Source of the DNA: Aurantimicrobium minutum
Lineage (GTDB): Bacteria; Actinomycetota; Actinomycetes; Actinomycetales; Microbacteriaceae
Direction of reading: 5' to 3'
NCBI RefSeq assembly: GCF_029894165.1
Contig: NZ_JARXXU010000001.1
Span: forward strand, 1,302,001-1,366,000
Length of the DNA: 64,000 nt
Positions 53,226 through 62,354 of this stretch are shown here, one piece after another (positions within the stretch are counted from its first letter, which is position 1; each line of letters opens with the position of its first letter). The position numbers and the translations under genes are program-made. Under the pieces are notes generated by a model that saw nothing but the letters and a program-made list of their open reading frames with translations, did not search any database and was not told the DNA's origin.

Positions 53226-53981
53226 TTAGGCGATCTCGAGGTAACGATCGTAACCTTCGTTTTCGAGACGGTCAGCCAATTCCGGCCCACCTTCTTCTGC
53301 AACCTTGCCGTTGACGAAAACGTGAACGAACTGGGGCTGGATGTACCGCAGGATGCGGGTGTAGTGGGTGATAAGGAGAACACCCATACCGGTAGCTTCC
53401 TTGGCGCGGTTGACGCCCTCGGAGACAATCTTCAGTGCGTCGACGTCCAGACCAGAGTCTGTCTCGTCGAGAACAGCGAACTTGGGCTTGAGCAGTTCCA
53501 TCTGAAGAATCTCGTGACGCTTCTTTTCTCCACCGGAGAAGCCTTCGTTGACGTTGCGCTCAGAGAAGCTGGGGTCCATTTTGAGATTGGCCATAGCTTC
53601 GCGCACGTCCTTGATCCAGGAACGAAGTGCGGGTGCTTCACCATCGACAGCGGTCTTTGCGGTGCGGAGGAAGTTCGTTACGGTCACGCCAGGAATTTCG
53701 ACGGGGTACTGCATCGCCAGGAACAAACCTGCCTTGGCACGCTCGTCCACGCTCATCTCGAGGACGTCTTCGCCATCAAGAGTGATAGAGCCAGACTCGA
53801 CGGTGTACTTGGGGTGACCCGCGATTGTGTAAGCCAGTGTGGACTTACCTGAACCGTTAGGGCCCATGATGGCGTGGGTCTCGCCCGAGTTGATCTCCAG
53901 ATCTACACCGCGCAATATCTGCTTGGTGCCCTGGTCGGTCTCGACGCTGACGTGCAGGTCGGTGATCTTCAGTGTTGACAT
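53226..53981 (-). CDS. sufC: Fe-S assembly ATPase SufC
   Basis: ABC-type ATPase of the SufBCD scaffold, cytosolic. 251 residues with Walker A GPNGSGKST, signature FSGGEKKRHEI and Walker B FAVLDETDSGLD. The Q-loop YPVEIPGVTVTNFLR is the usual one. Gap to the Rieske gene is three bases. Confidence 0.96.
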   Translation of the reverse strand: MSTLKITDLHVSVETDQGTKQILRGVDLEINSGETHAIMGPNGSGKSTLAYTIAGHPKYTVESGSITLDGEDVLEMSVDERAKAGLFLAMQYPVEIPGVTVTNFLRTAKTAVDGEAPALRSWIKDVREAMANLKMDPSFSERNVNEGFSGGEKKRHEILQMELLKPKFAVLDETDSGLDVDALKIVSEGVNRAKEATGMGVLLITHYTRILRYIQPQFVHVFVNGKVAEEGGPELADRLENEGYDRYLEIA

Positions 53982-53984
53982 GGG

Positions 53985-54311
53985 TTAGATCTCTTTCGTG
54001 ACGGTGGGGTCAATGAAAATCTCGCCGTCGATTACTTCGACGATGAAAACGGGGACCGGCTCAAAGGCTGGCAAGGTCAGGGGCTTTCCGGTGGTGAGTT
54101 CGAATTTGGAGCCGTGTGCCCAGCATTCGAGGGTGTCATCTTCCACGAAACCCTCTGCCAGGGAAATGTCACCGTGAGTGCAGGTGTCTCCAATGGCGTG
54201 AATCTCTCCCGCGGAATCTAAAACGAGAGCAATCGGTATTCCACCGACGATGACGCGCTTGGCGGTGTCTTGAGAGAGCTCACTGGCTGCGCATACTTTT
54301 TCTGCCGCCAT
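53985..54311 (-). CDS. Rieske-type [2Fe-2S] ferredoxin
   Basis: 108 residues, Rieske ligands Cys44/His46 (TCTHGDIS) and Cys63/His66 (ECWAHGSKF). The spacing CxH-x16-CxxH is that of small soluble dioxygenase-type ferredoxins. Such a gene within sufBDC is common in Microbacteriaceae and relatives; a role as electron donor or cluster carrier in SUF assembly is inferred. ATG overlaps the sufD stop by one base (TAATG). Confidence 0.92.
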   Translation of the reverse strand: MAAEKVCAASELSQDTAKRVIVGGIPIALVLDSAGEIHAIGDTCTHGDISLAEGFVEDDTLECWAHGSKFELTTGKPLTLPAFEPVPVFIVEVIDGEIFIDPTVTKEI

Positions 54312-55426
54312 TAGTTCACCCCTGCCTCGAGTTCGGCAACCAGGGAAGCTTCGATGCGTTCGGCTAGTGCAGGAACGCCCAGCTGCTGGACGACTTCGTT
54401 GAGGAAGCCGCGGACAACGAGGCGACGAGCCTCTTCTTCGCTGATACCACGAGCCTGAAGGTAGAACAACTGCTCGTCATCGAAGCGTCCTGTTGCCGAG
54501 GCGTGTCCCGCACCGGCAATGTCACCGGTTTCAATTTCGAGGTTTGGAATCGAGTCTGCGCGGGTACCTTCGGTCAGAACCAAGTTACGGTTCTGCTCGT
54601 AGGAGTCCGTTCCCACGGCCTTGTTTCCAATCAGTACGTCACCAATCCACACGGTACGTGCACCGGCGCCCTGGAGTGCGCCCTTGTAGGTCACCCGGCT
54701 CTTGGACTGGGGCGCATCGTGGTTGACATACACCTGCTGCTCAATGTGCTGGTGCGCATCGGCAAAGTACACGCCGTTCATCACGACCGAGGAACCATCT
54801 TCAGCTAGCAGGGTGGAAGGGTTCACGCGGATGACTTCTCCACTGAGCGATACAAGGGTGTGCTTCAGTTCTGCATTGCGGCCCACGCGGGCAAAGTGAC
54901 TGCCGAGGTGGAGTGCGTCGTCATTCCATTCCTGCACGGAGATGACGTTGAGCTGGGCTTCTGCGCCGACCAAGATCTCGACATTCTCCACCAGGCGTGC
55001 GTCACCGTTGTTTTGCAGAATGACGGTTCCCTTAGAGAAGGGTGCTGCCTCGATCACAATGTGAGCGGCACGAGCGGTGGTGCCCAGTGCATCCCGGGTA
55101 ATGGTGATTTCAGAGACATCTTCTGAGGTAATCGACACCAACAGAGCTTCCGTCACCGCTGACCATGCATTGGCGGAGGAACGGTCTTCGGGGATTCCTG
55201 CCGTGCCGATGCGTGCATCGGTAACCGGAATCCAACTCAGTGAAACTCCCGCTGCTTCGGTCGCCGTGTAGGCAAAACGAGAACCATCGAGTTCACCCGA
55301 GATGAGCTCTTGGAGTTTGGCGACAGGAGAAAACTTCCAGTCGAGTTCACGACCGGTGACGGCGGCAAAATCTGCAGGATTTGTGGATTTCGGGCGCGCA
55401 GAACGAACTTGTACGGGAACAGACAC
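54311..55426 (-). CDS. sufD: Fe-S assembly protein SufD
   Basis: 371 residues; partner of SufB in the SufBC2D scaffold. The C-terminal conserved part reads HASATGRFDDEQLFYLQARGISEEEARRLVVRGFLNEV, with HIEQQVYVNHDAPQSKS earlier. The His in G-H-A-S-A-T is the one linked to cluster assembly. Start is GTG directly after the sufB stop. Confidence 0.94.
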   Translation of the reverse strand: MSVPVQVRSARPKSTNPADFAAVTGRELDWKFSPVAKLQELISGELDGSRFAYTATEAAGVSLSWIPVTDARIGTAGIPEDRSSANAWSAVTEALLVSITSEDVSEITITRDALGTTARAAHIVIEAAPFSKGTVILQNNGDARLVENVEILVGAEAQLNVISVQEWNDDALHLGSHFARVGRNAELKHTLVSLSGEVIRVNPSTLLAEDGSSVVMNGVYFADAHQHIEQQVYVNHDAPQSKSRVTYKGALQGAGARTVWIGDVLIGNKAVGTDSYEQNRNLVLTEGTRADSIPNLEIETGDIAGAGHASATGRFDDEQLFYLQARGISEEEARRLVVRGFLNEVVQQLGVPALAERIEASLVAELEAGVN

Positions 55427-56845
55427 TTAGCCCACGGATCCTTCCATGCCGATTTCAATCAGCTTGTTGAGCTCGAGTGCGTATTCCATAGGCAGCTCAC
55501 GTGAGATGGGTTCAATGAATCCACGCACGATCATGGCCATGGCTTCGTCTTCTGCCATACCGCGGCTCATCAGGTAGAAAAGCTGGTCTTCACTTACTTT
55601 CGACACGGTTGCTTCGTGTCCGAGCTGAACGTCGTCCACACGAATGTCGATGGCGGGATATGTATCAGATCGAGACTTGGTGTCGACCAATAGCGCATCA
55701 CAGCGAACCGTGTTCGCCGAGTGGTGCGCGTTGGCATCGACGCGGATCTCACCACGGTAACCGGCACGTCCACCGCCACGAGCAATCGACTTAGAAACGA
55801 TGGAGCTCTGAGTGTGTGGAGCCATGTGGATCATCTTGGCGCCAGCATCCTGGTGCTGACCTGGGCCTGCGAAAGCGATGGAGAGCGTTTCGCCCTTGGC
55901 GCCTTCACCCACGAGGTATACCGAGGGGTACTTCATGGTGACCTTGGAACCTAAGTTGCCATCGATCCACTCCATGGTTGCGCCTTCGTGTGCAATGGCA
56001 CGCTTGGTCACCAGGTTGTAGACGTTGTTGGACCAGTTTTGAATAGTTGTGTAGCGCACGCGAGCGTTCTTCTTCACAATGATCTCGACGACAGCAGAGT
56101 GCAACGAGTCGCTCTTGTAGATCGGTGCCGTACATCCTTCGATGTAGTGCACGTAGCTTCCCTCGTCCGCGATGATGAGGGTGCGTTCGAACTGTCCCAT
56201 GTTTTCCGTGTTTATACGGAAGTAGGCCTGCAGTGGAATCTCGACGTGTACACCTGGTGGCACGTAGACAAAGGATCCGCCCGACCACACAGCAGTGTTG
56301 AGCGCTGCAAACTTGTTGTCTCCGGAAGGGATGACAGTACCGAAGTACTCTTCAAAGAACTCGGGGTGCTCTTTGAGCGCCGTGTCGGTGTCCATGAAGA
56401 TAACGCCCTGGCGTTCGAGTTCTTCGTTGATCTGGTGGTACACCACTTCAGATTCATACTGGGCAGCAACACCGGCAACCAAGCGCTGACGCTCTGCCTC
56501 AGGGATACCCAACTTTTCGTAGGTGTCCTTGATTTCATCGGGGAGATCTTCCCAGGTTTGGGCCTGACGTTCCGTTGAACGGACAAAGTACTTGATGTTG
56601 TCGAAGTGAATACCGGTGAGGTCTGCACCCCAGTTCGGCATGGGCTTACGACCGAAAATCTCATAGGCCTTCAGGCGCAGCTTGAGCATCCACTCTGGCT
56701 CATTTTTGAGGCCAGAGATGTCTTTAACGACGTCGTCATTGATGCCACGGCGAGCGCTCGCACCGGCTGCATCTTTGTCGTGCCAACCGAACTCGTACTG
56801 GCCAATGCCCTCAAGTTCGGGCCGGTCAATCAGGATGTCTGACAT
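55427..56845 (-). CDS. sufB: Fe-S assembly scaffold SufB
   Basis: 472 residues. Characteristic segments: [40 protein letters not shown] (conserved Cys and Glu of cluster assembly), [20 protein letters not shown], and [10 protein letters not shown] followed by [18 protein letters not shown]. First gene of the chain sufB-sufD-Rieske-sufC-sufT. The ATG at 56845 with GAGGAAGAG upstream is chosen over an upstream frame. sufR, which precedes sufB in many actinobacteria, is absent here, and no sufS or sufU is in the window. Confidence 0.96.
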   Translation of the reverse strand: MSDILIDRPELEGIGQYEFGWHDKDAAGASARRGINDDVVKDISGLKNEPEWMLKLRLKAYEIFGRKPMPNWGADLTGIHFDNIKYFVRSTERQAQTWEDLPDEIKDTYEKLGIPEAERQRLVAGVAAQYESEVVYHQINEELERQGVIFMDTDTALKEHPEFFEEYFGTVIPSGDNKFAALNTAVWSGGSFVYVPPGVHVEIPLQAYFRINTENMGQFERTLIIADEGSYVHYIEGCTAPIYKSDSLHSAVVEIIVKKNARVRYTTIQNWSNNVYNLVTKRAIAHEGATMEWIDGNLGSKVTMKYPSVYLVGEGAKGETLSIAFAGPGQHQDAGAKMIHMAPHTQSSIVSKSIARGGGRAGYRGEIRVDANAHHSANTVRCDALLVDTKSRSDTYPAIDIRVDDVQLGHEATVSKVSEDQLFYLMSRGMAEDEAMAMIVRGFIEPISRELPMEYALELNKLIEIGMEGSVG

Positions 56846-56963
56846 GACACTCTTCCTCACGAATCTAAACTGAGAAGAGAACGCACGAACTGTCGCGAAA
56901 ACCGCGGCAATCTCGCATGTTCTCGCCTTCGAGATATCGGCTTACGCACGATCACATTGAACT

Positions 56964-56982
56964 TACTTAGCCTAGCCTTACT
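56964..56982. promoter_or_regulatory. Possible iron-regulator (DtxR/IdeR-like) box in the sufB-ctaA gap
   Basis: The 206-base divergent gap holds a stretch in which TTAGCCTAGCC matches the core of the IdeR/DtxR consensus; aligned over 19 positions I count about 13 identities, with the left arm poor. It lies about 120 bases upstream of sufB and 70 bases upstream of ctaA. SUF and heme A genes both need iron, so the position is sensible, but the match is below that of proven boxes. Confidence 0.35.
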
Positions 56983-57051
56983 TCATTGATTTAGACAGGG
57001 TTAATGCGTTCTTCATCAGCGAACAACATTTATCACCTAAGGACTTTCCCC

Positions 57052-57945
57052 GTGACTGCACTTCTGAACTGGTTCCCCACCATGGTTGACCGCAAAGTAC
57101 GCATTGCAGCATGGACAACTTTTGCGGTGCAAACGCTGATTGTGGTGACCGGCGGTGCCGTTCGACTCACCGCCAGCGGATTAGGTTGCCCGACCTGGCC
57201 GCAGTGCACAGCAGATTCCCTCGTGAACACACCTGAAATGGGTATCCACGGAATTATCGAGTTCGCTAACCGTCTCCTCACCTTCCTTCTGGTGATCGTC
57301 GCCATTGCAACGTTTGCCCTGGTTTTCCGGATGCGCAAGCAGCGTCGTGACCTCTACTGGCTTACGCTTCTCATCGGCTTGGGAATCCCTGCACAGGCCG
57401 TCATTGGTGGAATTTCTGTTCTTACCAAGCTGGACCCCTATGTCGTGGGCCTGCACTTCATTGTCTCGATTGCCATGGTCGTCCTCTCCACCGTTCTGGT
57501 CTACAAGGTCTACTTCGGCAGGGGGCCTTGGAAGACGGTCGTCTCCGGTATCACTGTTGCCGTTGCCTGGGTCATGGCTGTTTTCCAGTTGATCACCATC
57601 AGTGTCGGAATCCTCACGACTGGTTCTGGACCCCACGCTGGCGACGCTGAGGCACCCCGTAATGGCCTGGATAGCGAACTACTCCAGCACATCCACTCCT
57701 ACCCTGCATACATAGCCTTGGGGCTGACGGTATTGGCACTGCTCTTGTCCATTACTGGACGCGTCATTCAATTACGCAATGCCATCGTGCTGTTGTTGGC
57801 GGTTAACATTGCCCAAATCGTGGTGGGAATCGCCCAGTCCCGCATGGGCCTGCCTGAACTACTGGTTGGGCTGCACATGTTGCTGGCCTGCTTGGTCAGC
57901 GCTGCCGTGACGAATGTTCTACTGAATCTTCGCCAGAAGGCTTAG
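57052..57945 (+). CDS. ctaA: Heme A synthase (COX15/CtaA)
   Basis: Oxidises the heme O methyl group to give heme A for cytochrome oxidase. 297 residues from GTG at 57052, with about eight membrane helices. TGGAVRLTASGLGCPTWPQC carries the conserved Cys pair region; conserved His residues appear in GIHGIIEFANRLL (His), GLHFIVS and GLHMLLA. An ATG at 57004 gives 16 more residues; GTG at 57052 is preferred because AAGGA lies eight bases upstream and the longer N-terminus is polar. Its stop overlaps the convergent ctaB by four bases. Divergent from sufB. Confidence 0.92.
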   Translation: MTALLNWFPTMVDRKVRIAAWTTFAVQTLIVVTGGAVRLTASGLGCPTWPQCTADSLVNTPEMGIHGIIEFANRLLTFLLVIVAIATFALVFRMRKQRRDLYWLTLLIGLGIPAQAVIGGISVLTKLDPYVVGLHFIVSIAMVVLSTVLVYKVYFGRGPWKTVVSGITVAVAWVMAVFQLITISVGILTTGSGPHAGDAEAPRNGLDSELLQHIHSYPAYIALGLTVLALLLSITGRVIQLRNAIVLLLAVNIAQIVVGIAQSRMGLPELLVGLHMLLACLVSAAVTNVLLNLRQKA

Positions 57946-58862
57946 AACGGCAGTAGCGCGTCAATGGCTATCGCGAGGAAGATCAGCGAGAGATAGCCGT
58001 TAGAAAAGTGGAACAAGCGCATGGGCTTGGGGTCTTCGTGGCGCAGTGCGCGCGAATACAGCAGGTGGCTTTCCACGACGAACCAGACGCCTGAAACCAG
58101 TGCCACTGCGCTATAAACCCAGCCCATGTTTCCAATGGGCACCAGCAGTAATGTCGCTGCGAAAGTTGCCCAGGCATACAAAACAATCTGCAGTCCGACG
58201 GTGACACGTCCGCGCACCACGGTGAGCATCGGGACGTTCGCGTTTTTGTAGTCTTCGCGGTAACGCCAGGACAGTGGCCAGTAGTGCGGTGGAGTCCACA
58301 AGAAGATGATCATGAACAACACAACGGGAGTCCAAGTCAGCGAACCCGTGACGGCCGCCCAGCCAATCAGCACGGGGAAGCCCCCGGCAGCTCCGCCCCA
58401 CACGATGTTTTGTGGGGTGCGGCGCTTGAGAACCAGCGAGTAAATGATCACGTAGAAGGCGATCGCAGAAACTGAGAGCGATGTTGCCAGCAGGTTTGTA
58501 AAGAGCCAGAACCACAGGGTAGAAACCACGGCGAGAACCCAGGCGAACACAATTGCTTCGCGGTCAGAAACTTCACCGGTGACCAGAGGACGGCCCTTGG
58601 TGCGATTCATCAGACGATCGATATCACGGTCGATATAGCAGTTGAATGCACCGGCGGAACCGGCGCTCATCATTCCACCGATCAACACCGCGAGGACCAG
58701 CCACAAGTTGGGGATGCCTTCTTGCGCTAAGAACATGGTGGGGACGGTCACTGCCAAAAGCAGCTCCATCACTCGCGGCTTCGTCAGGGAGACGTAGGCA
58801 GCAACCTTGCGCTTAAAACCGACCTTGGACACTGCAGTAGTGCCAGATTCGGAAGAGATCAT
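57942..58862 (-). CDS. ctaB: Protoheme IX farnesyltransferase (heme O synthase)
   Basis: Attaches a farnesyl group to heme B; product feeds CtaA. 306 residues, about nine helices. UbiA-family signature NCYIDRDIDRLMNRTKGRPL (Asp-rich motif) near residue 80 and a second conserved segment DYKNANVPMLTVVRG. Terminal gene of a minus-strand unit diverging from tkt; convergent with ctaA, so both heme steps sit side by side on opposite strands. Confidence 0.95.
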   Translation of the reverse strand: MISSESGTTAVSKVGFKRKVAAYVSLTKPRVMELLLAVTVPTMFLAQEGIPNLWLVLAVLIGGMMSAGSAGAFNCYIDRDIDRLMNRTKGRPLVTGEVSDREAIVFAWVLAVVSTLWFWLFTNLLATSLSVSAIAFYVIIYSLVLKRRTPQNIVWGGAAGGFPVLIGWAAVTGSLTWTPVVLFMIIFLWTPPHYWPLSWRYREDYKNANVPMLTVVRGRVTVGLQIVLYAWATFAATLLLVPIGNMGWVYSAVALVSGVWFVVESHLLYSRALRHEDPKPMRLFHFSNGYLSLIFLAIAIDALLPF

Positions 58863-58959
58863 GAGTCCTCAATAAGGGTGCGCGCGGGAACCCCAAGTCT
58901 ACGGGAGGTCATGCGTCGACATCTGGCACGTTCCCTGCAGGCTTAAGGCAGGCATTGCC

Positions 58960-58965
58960 TATACT
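58960..58965 (+). promoter_or_regulatory. Candidate -10 element of tkt
   Basis: TATACT matches five of six -10 positions, preceded four bases earlier by TG. No convincing -35 is seen at 16-18 bases. A GTGGCT/AGCCAC hairpin (58990-59010) in the leader follows it. Confidence 0.4.
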
Positions 58966-59062
58966 TAGAGGAGTCGTCTCAGGACCACTGTGGCTATAAA
59001 TTCCAGCCACCGTAATTATTTCCCACCCTGACCTCACCGCACACGGAAGGCCACATTTCAAC

Positions 59063-61156
59063 ATGGCGCAACTCGACTGGTCCGAACTCGATAACAAGGC
59101 AGTTGACACCGCGCGTGTACTCGCCGCTGACGCGGTAGAGAAGGTGGGCAACGGTCACCCCGGAACAGCCATGAGCCTCGCTCCTGCGGCATATCTGTTG
59201 TGGAACAAGGTCATGCGACGTGACCCGCTGGATGACCAGTGGATTGGCCGCGACCGCTTCATTCTTTCTGTCGGCCACTCCTCGCTCACGCAGTACGTTC
59301 AGCTCTACTTGAACGGCTACGGTCTGGAACTCGACGACCTCAAGGCACTGCGCACCTGGGGCTCTCTCACTCCCGGCCACCCTGAATATGGCCACACCAA
59401 GGGTGTGGAAATCACCACCGGTCCCCTCGGCCAGGGTTTGGCTTCTGCCGTTGGTTTCGCCTACGCATCCCGTTTCGAGCGAGGCCTGTTTGACCCCTCC
59501 GCCGCTGCTGGAACGAGCCCCTTCGATCACTTTGTCTACGTGATTGCCGGAGACGGAGACCTGCAAGAAGGTGTCACCGCTGAAGCATCCTCGCTTGCTG
59601 GACACCAGCAACTGGGTAACCTCATCGCAATCTACGACTCCAACCAGATCTCCATAGAAGACGACACCACGATTGCCTTCACCGAAGACGTCGCGAAGCG
59701 TTACGAATCCTACGACTGGCATGTCCAGACGGTGGACTGGAAGAAGACCGGTGTTTACGTCGAAGACGTTGCCGCCCTCAATGACGCTATTGAGGCAGCC
59801 AAGGCCGTCACCGACAAGCCGTCTCTCATCATTTTGAAGACCATCATCGGCTGGCCTTCGCCGAAGAAGCAGAACACCGGAAAAATCCACGGTTCAGCTC
59901 TGGGCGCTGACGAACTCAAGGGGCTCAAGGAAGTACTTGGGTTTGACCCTGAGCAAAGCTTCGAGGTTTCCGATGAGGTCATCGAGCACACCCGCAAGGC
60001 TGTTGCCAAGGGCGCAGCTGAACGTGCCGAATGGCAGAAGGGCTTCGACGCCTGGGCTGCAGCTCACCCTGACAACAAGAAGCTGCTCGACCGCCTTGAA
60101 GCTGGTCAGCTTCCTGACGGCGTGGAAGCAGCACTCCCTGTGTTTGACGGTGGCACCGAAGTATCCACCCGTGCCGCATCCGGCAAGGTACTCAACGCTC
60201 TGGGCGCCGTCATCCCTGAACTCTGGGGTGGGTCTGCTGACCTCGCAGAATCCAACAACACCACACTGGACGGTGCGAAATCATTCGTTCCAGCCCAGTG
60301 GTCCACCCACGAATGGACCGGCGACACCTACGGTCGAGTTCTGCACTTCGGTATCCGCGAGCACGCCATGGGAGCGATTCTCAACGGTATTGCTCTGCAC
60401 GGAAAGACCCGCGCCTACGGGGGAACCTTCCTCATCTTCAGCGACTACATGCGCCCCGCAGTTCGACTGGCTGCCCTCATGAAGGTGCCCTCGATCTTCG
60501 TCTGGACTCACGACTCCGTCGCCCTCGGTGAAGACGGACCCACACACCAGCCCATCGAACAGCTCGCCACACTGCGCGCTATTCCTGAGCTAGACGTGGT
60601 TCGCCCCGCAGACGCGAATGAAGTTGCCTACGCCTGGAAAACCATCTTGGAACGTCGCAACGGACCGGCCGGTATTGCACTGACCCGACAAAACATCCCT
60701 GTGTTCGTCCGTGGAGAGGGAACCGCCTCTGGCGACACCTTCGCCCATGCGCGTGAGACCGCCAAGGGTGCGTATGTTTTGGTCGATGCAGCTAACGGAA
60801 AGCCCGATGTGATCTTTATCGCAACCGGTTCTGAAGTTCAGCTCGCGGTTGCCGCTCGCGAACAGCTCGCCGGTGAAGGCATCCACGCTCGCGTGGTGTC
60901 TGTTCCGTGCCTCGAGTGGTTCTACGAGCAGACTGCTGCCTACCAGGAGAGCGTCTTGCCTTCCACTGTGAAGGCACGCGTGTCGATCGAAGCTGGCCTG
61001 TCTCTGACCTGGGACAAGATTGTCGGCACTGCAGGACGCAGCGTTTCGATCGAGCACTTCGGTGCATCAGCTGACTACAAGACCCTGTTCACCAAGTTTG
61101 GAATGACAACGGAGGCTGCTGTGGCAGCTGCCAAGGATTCCATCGCAGCTCAGTAA
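59063..61156 (+). CDS. tkt: Transketolase
   Basis: Thiamine-diphosphate enzyme of the pentose phosphate pathway moving two-carbon units. 697 residues. N-terminal [19 protein letters not shown], ThDP-binding [30 protein letters not shown] near 155-185, and the pyrimidine-domain [13 protein letters not shown] (catalytic Glu) and [27 protein letters not shown]. The ATG has GGAAGG 13 bases upstream, a long spacing. First gene of tkt-tal-pgi-zwf; the 91-base gap to tal may carry its own ribosome site. Confidence 0.97.
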   Translation: MAQLDWSELDNKAVDTARVLAADAVEKVGNGHPGTAMSLAPAAYLLWNKVMRRDPLDDQWIGRDRFILSVGHSSLTQYVQLYLNGYGLELDDLKALRTWGSLTPGHPEYGHTKGVEITTGPLGQGLASAVGFAYASRFERGLFDPSAAAGTSPFDHFVYVIAGDGDLQEGVTAEASSLAGHQQLGNLIAIYDSNQISIEDDTTIAFTEDVAKRYESYDWHVQTVDWKKTGVYVEDVAALNDAIEAAKAVTDKPSLIILKTIIGWPSPKKQNTGKIHGSALGADELKGLKEVLGFDPEQSFEVSDEVIEHTRKAVAKGAAERAEWQKGFDAWAAAHPDNKKLLDRLEAGQLPDGVEAALPVFDGGTEVSTRAASGKVLNALGAVIPELWGGSADLAESNNTTLDGAKSFVPAQWSTHEWTGDTYGRVLHFGIREHAMGAILNGIALHGKTRAYGGTFLIFSDYMRPAVRLAALMKVPSIFVWTHDSVALGEDGPTHQPIEQLATLRAIPELDVVRPADANEVAYAWKTILERRNGPAGIALTRQNIPVFVRGEGTASGDTFAHARETAKGAYVLVDAANGKPDVIFIATGSEVQLAVAAREQLAGEGIHARVVSVPCLEWFYEQTAAYQESVLPSTVKARVSIEAGLSLTWDKIVGTAGRSVSIEHFGASADYKTLFTKFGMTTEAAVAAAKDSIAAQ

Positions 61157-61247
61157 CACCTCAGGTGAATCCCGGAAGCTAACCACCGGGCCTCACGATA
61201 CAACTTCACATCATCGCTTCACCTATCCCTCAGGAGAATCACAGTTC

Positions 61248-62354
61248 ATGTCGAACACCCCCACCGCACAACTGTCCGCAGCCGGCGTCAGCATTTGGCT
61301 GGACGATCTTTCTCGTGAGCGCATCACCTCGGGGAACCTTCAGGCATTGATAGCTGAGAAGAACGTCGTCGGCGTGACCACAAACCCCACCATCTTCGCG
61401 GGTGCTCTCACCAACGGTGAAAGCTATGCCGCACAGGTCAAGAAGCTCGCCGCTGCAGGTGCTGATGCGGAAGCCGCAGTTTTCGACATCACAACAGATG
61501 ACGTAGCAGACGCGTGCGACATCTTCCGTGGTGTATTCGACGCCACCAACGGTGTGGACGGTCGCGTTTCCATTGAGGTCTCCCCCACCCTGGCCCACGA
61601 TGCTCCCGGCACTATCGATGAAGCCAAGCGTTTGTGGGCAAAGGTGAACAAGCCCAACGCCCTGATCAAGATTCCCGCCACTTTGGCTGGACTGGACGCT
61701 ATTACCGACGTCATCGGTGCAGGTATCTCCGTCAACGTCACGCTCATCTTCTCGCTCGAACGCTACGAAGCAGTGATCAAGGCATACCTGGCCGGTTTGG
61801 ACAAGGCGAAGGCCAACGGCCACGACCTCTCGGCCATTCACTCCGTTGCGTCATTCTTCGTCTCCCGCGTCGACACAGAGGTAGACAACCGCCTCAACGC
61901 TATTGGCACCCCTGAGGCTCTGGCCCTCAAGTCCAAGGCAGGCCTGGCCAACGCTCGTCTGGCCTACGAACTCTTTGAACAGCAGTTCAACACTCCTCAA
62001 GCTGTGTCCTTGCTGGCCGCTGGTGCAAACGCACAGCGTCCACTCTGGGCCTCCACTGGTGTGAAGGATCCCGTACTCCCCGACACCTTGTATGTCACCG
62101 AGCTGGTTGCTGCAGGAATCGTCAACACCATGCCCGAAAAGACTCTGGACGCCACTTACGACCACGGCGTGGTCACCGGCGACACCATCACCACCAACTA
62201 CGCAGATGCGAAGGCCGTTTTCGCGGCATTGGCTGCCGTGGGCATTGACTTCGAGGACGTGACCAACCTCCTCGAATCTGAGGGTGTTTCGAAGTTCATC
62301 ATTTCGTGGGGCGAACTCCTCGAGACCGTCAACACCGCACTGGCTGGAGCATAA
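61248..62354 (+). CDS. tal: Transaldolase
   Basis: Transfers a dihydroxyacetone unit in the non-oxidative pentose phosphate branch. 368 residues, the longer actinobacterial/plant-type class. Schiff-base Lys141 in [28 protein letters not shown] and [11 protein letters not shown] are family markers. AGGAG lies 11 bases upstream of the ATG. The stop is directly followed by the pgi ATG (TAAATG), so they are tightly coupled; in other bacteria these two domains occur as a single fused transaldolase-glucose-6-phosphate isomerase. Confidence 0.96.
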   Translation: MSNTPTAQLSAAGVSIWLDDLSRERITSGNLQALIAEKNVVGVTTNPTIFAGALTNGESYAAQVKKLAAAGADAEAAVFDITTDDVADACDIFRGVFDATNGVDGRVSIEVSPTLAHDAPGTIDEAKRLWAKVNKPNALIKIPATLAGLDAITDVIGAGISVNVTLIFSLERYEAVIKAYLAGLDKAKANGHDLSAIHSVASFFVSRVDTEVDNRLNAIGTPEALALKSKAGLANARLAYELFEQQFNTPQAVSLLAAGANAQRPLWASTGVKDPVLPDTLYVTELVAAGIVNTMPEKTLDATYDHGVVTGDTITTNYADAKAVFAALAAVGIDFEDVTNLLESEGVSKFIISWGELLETVNTALAGA

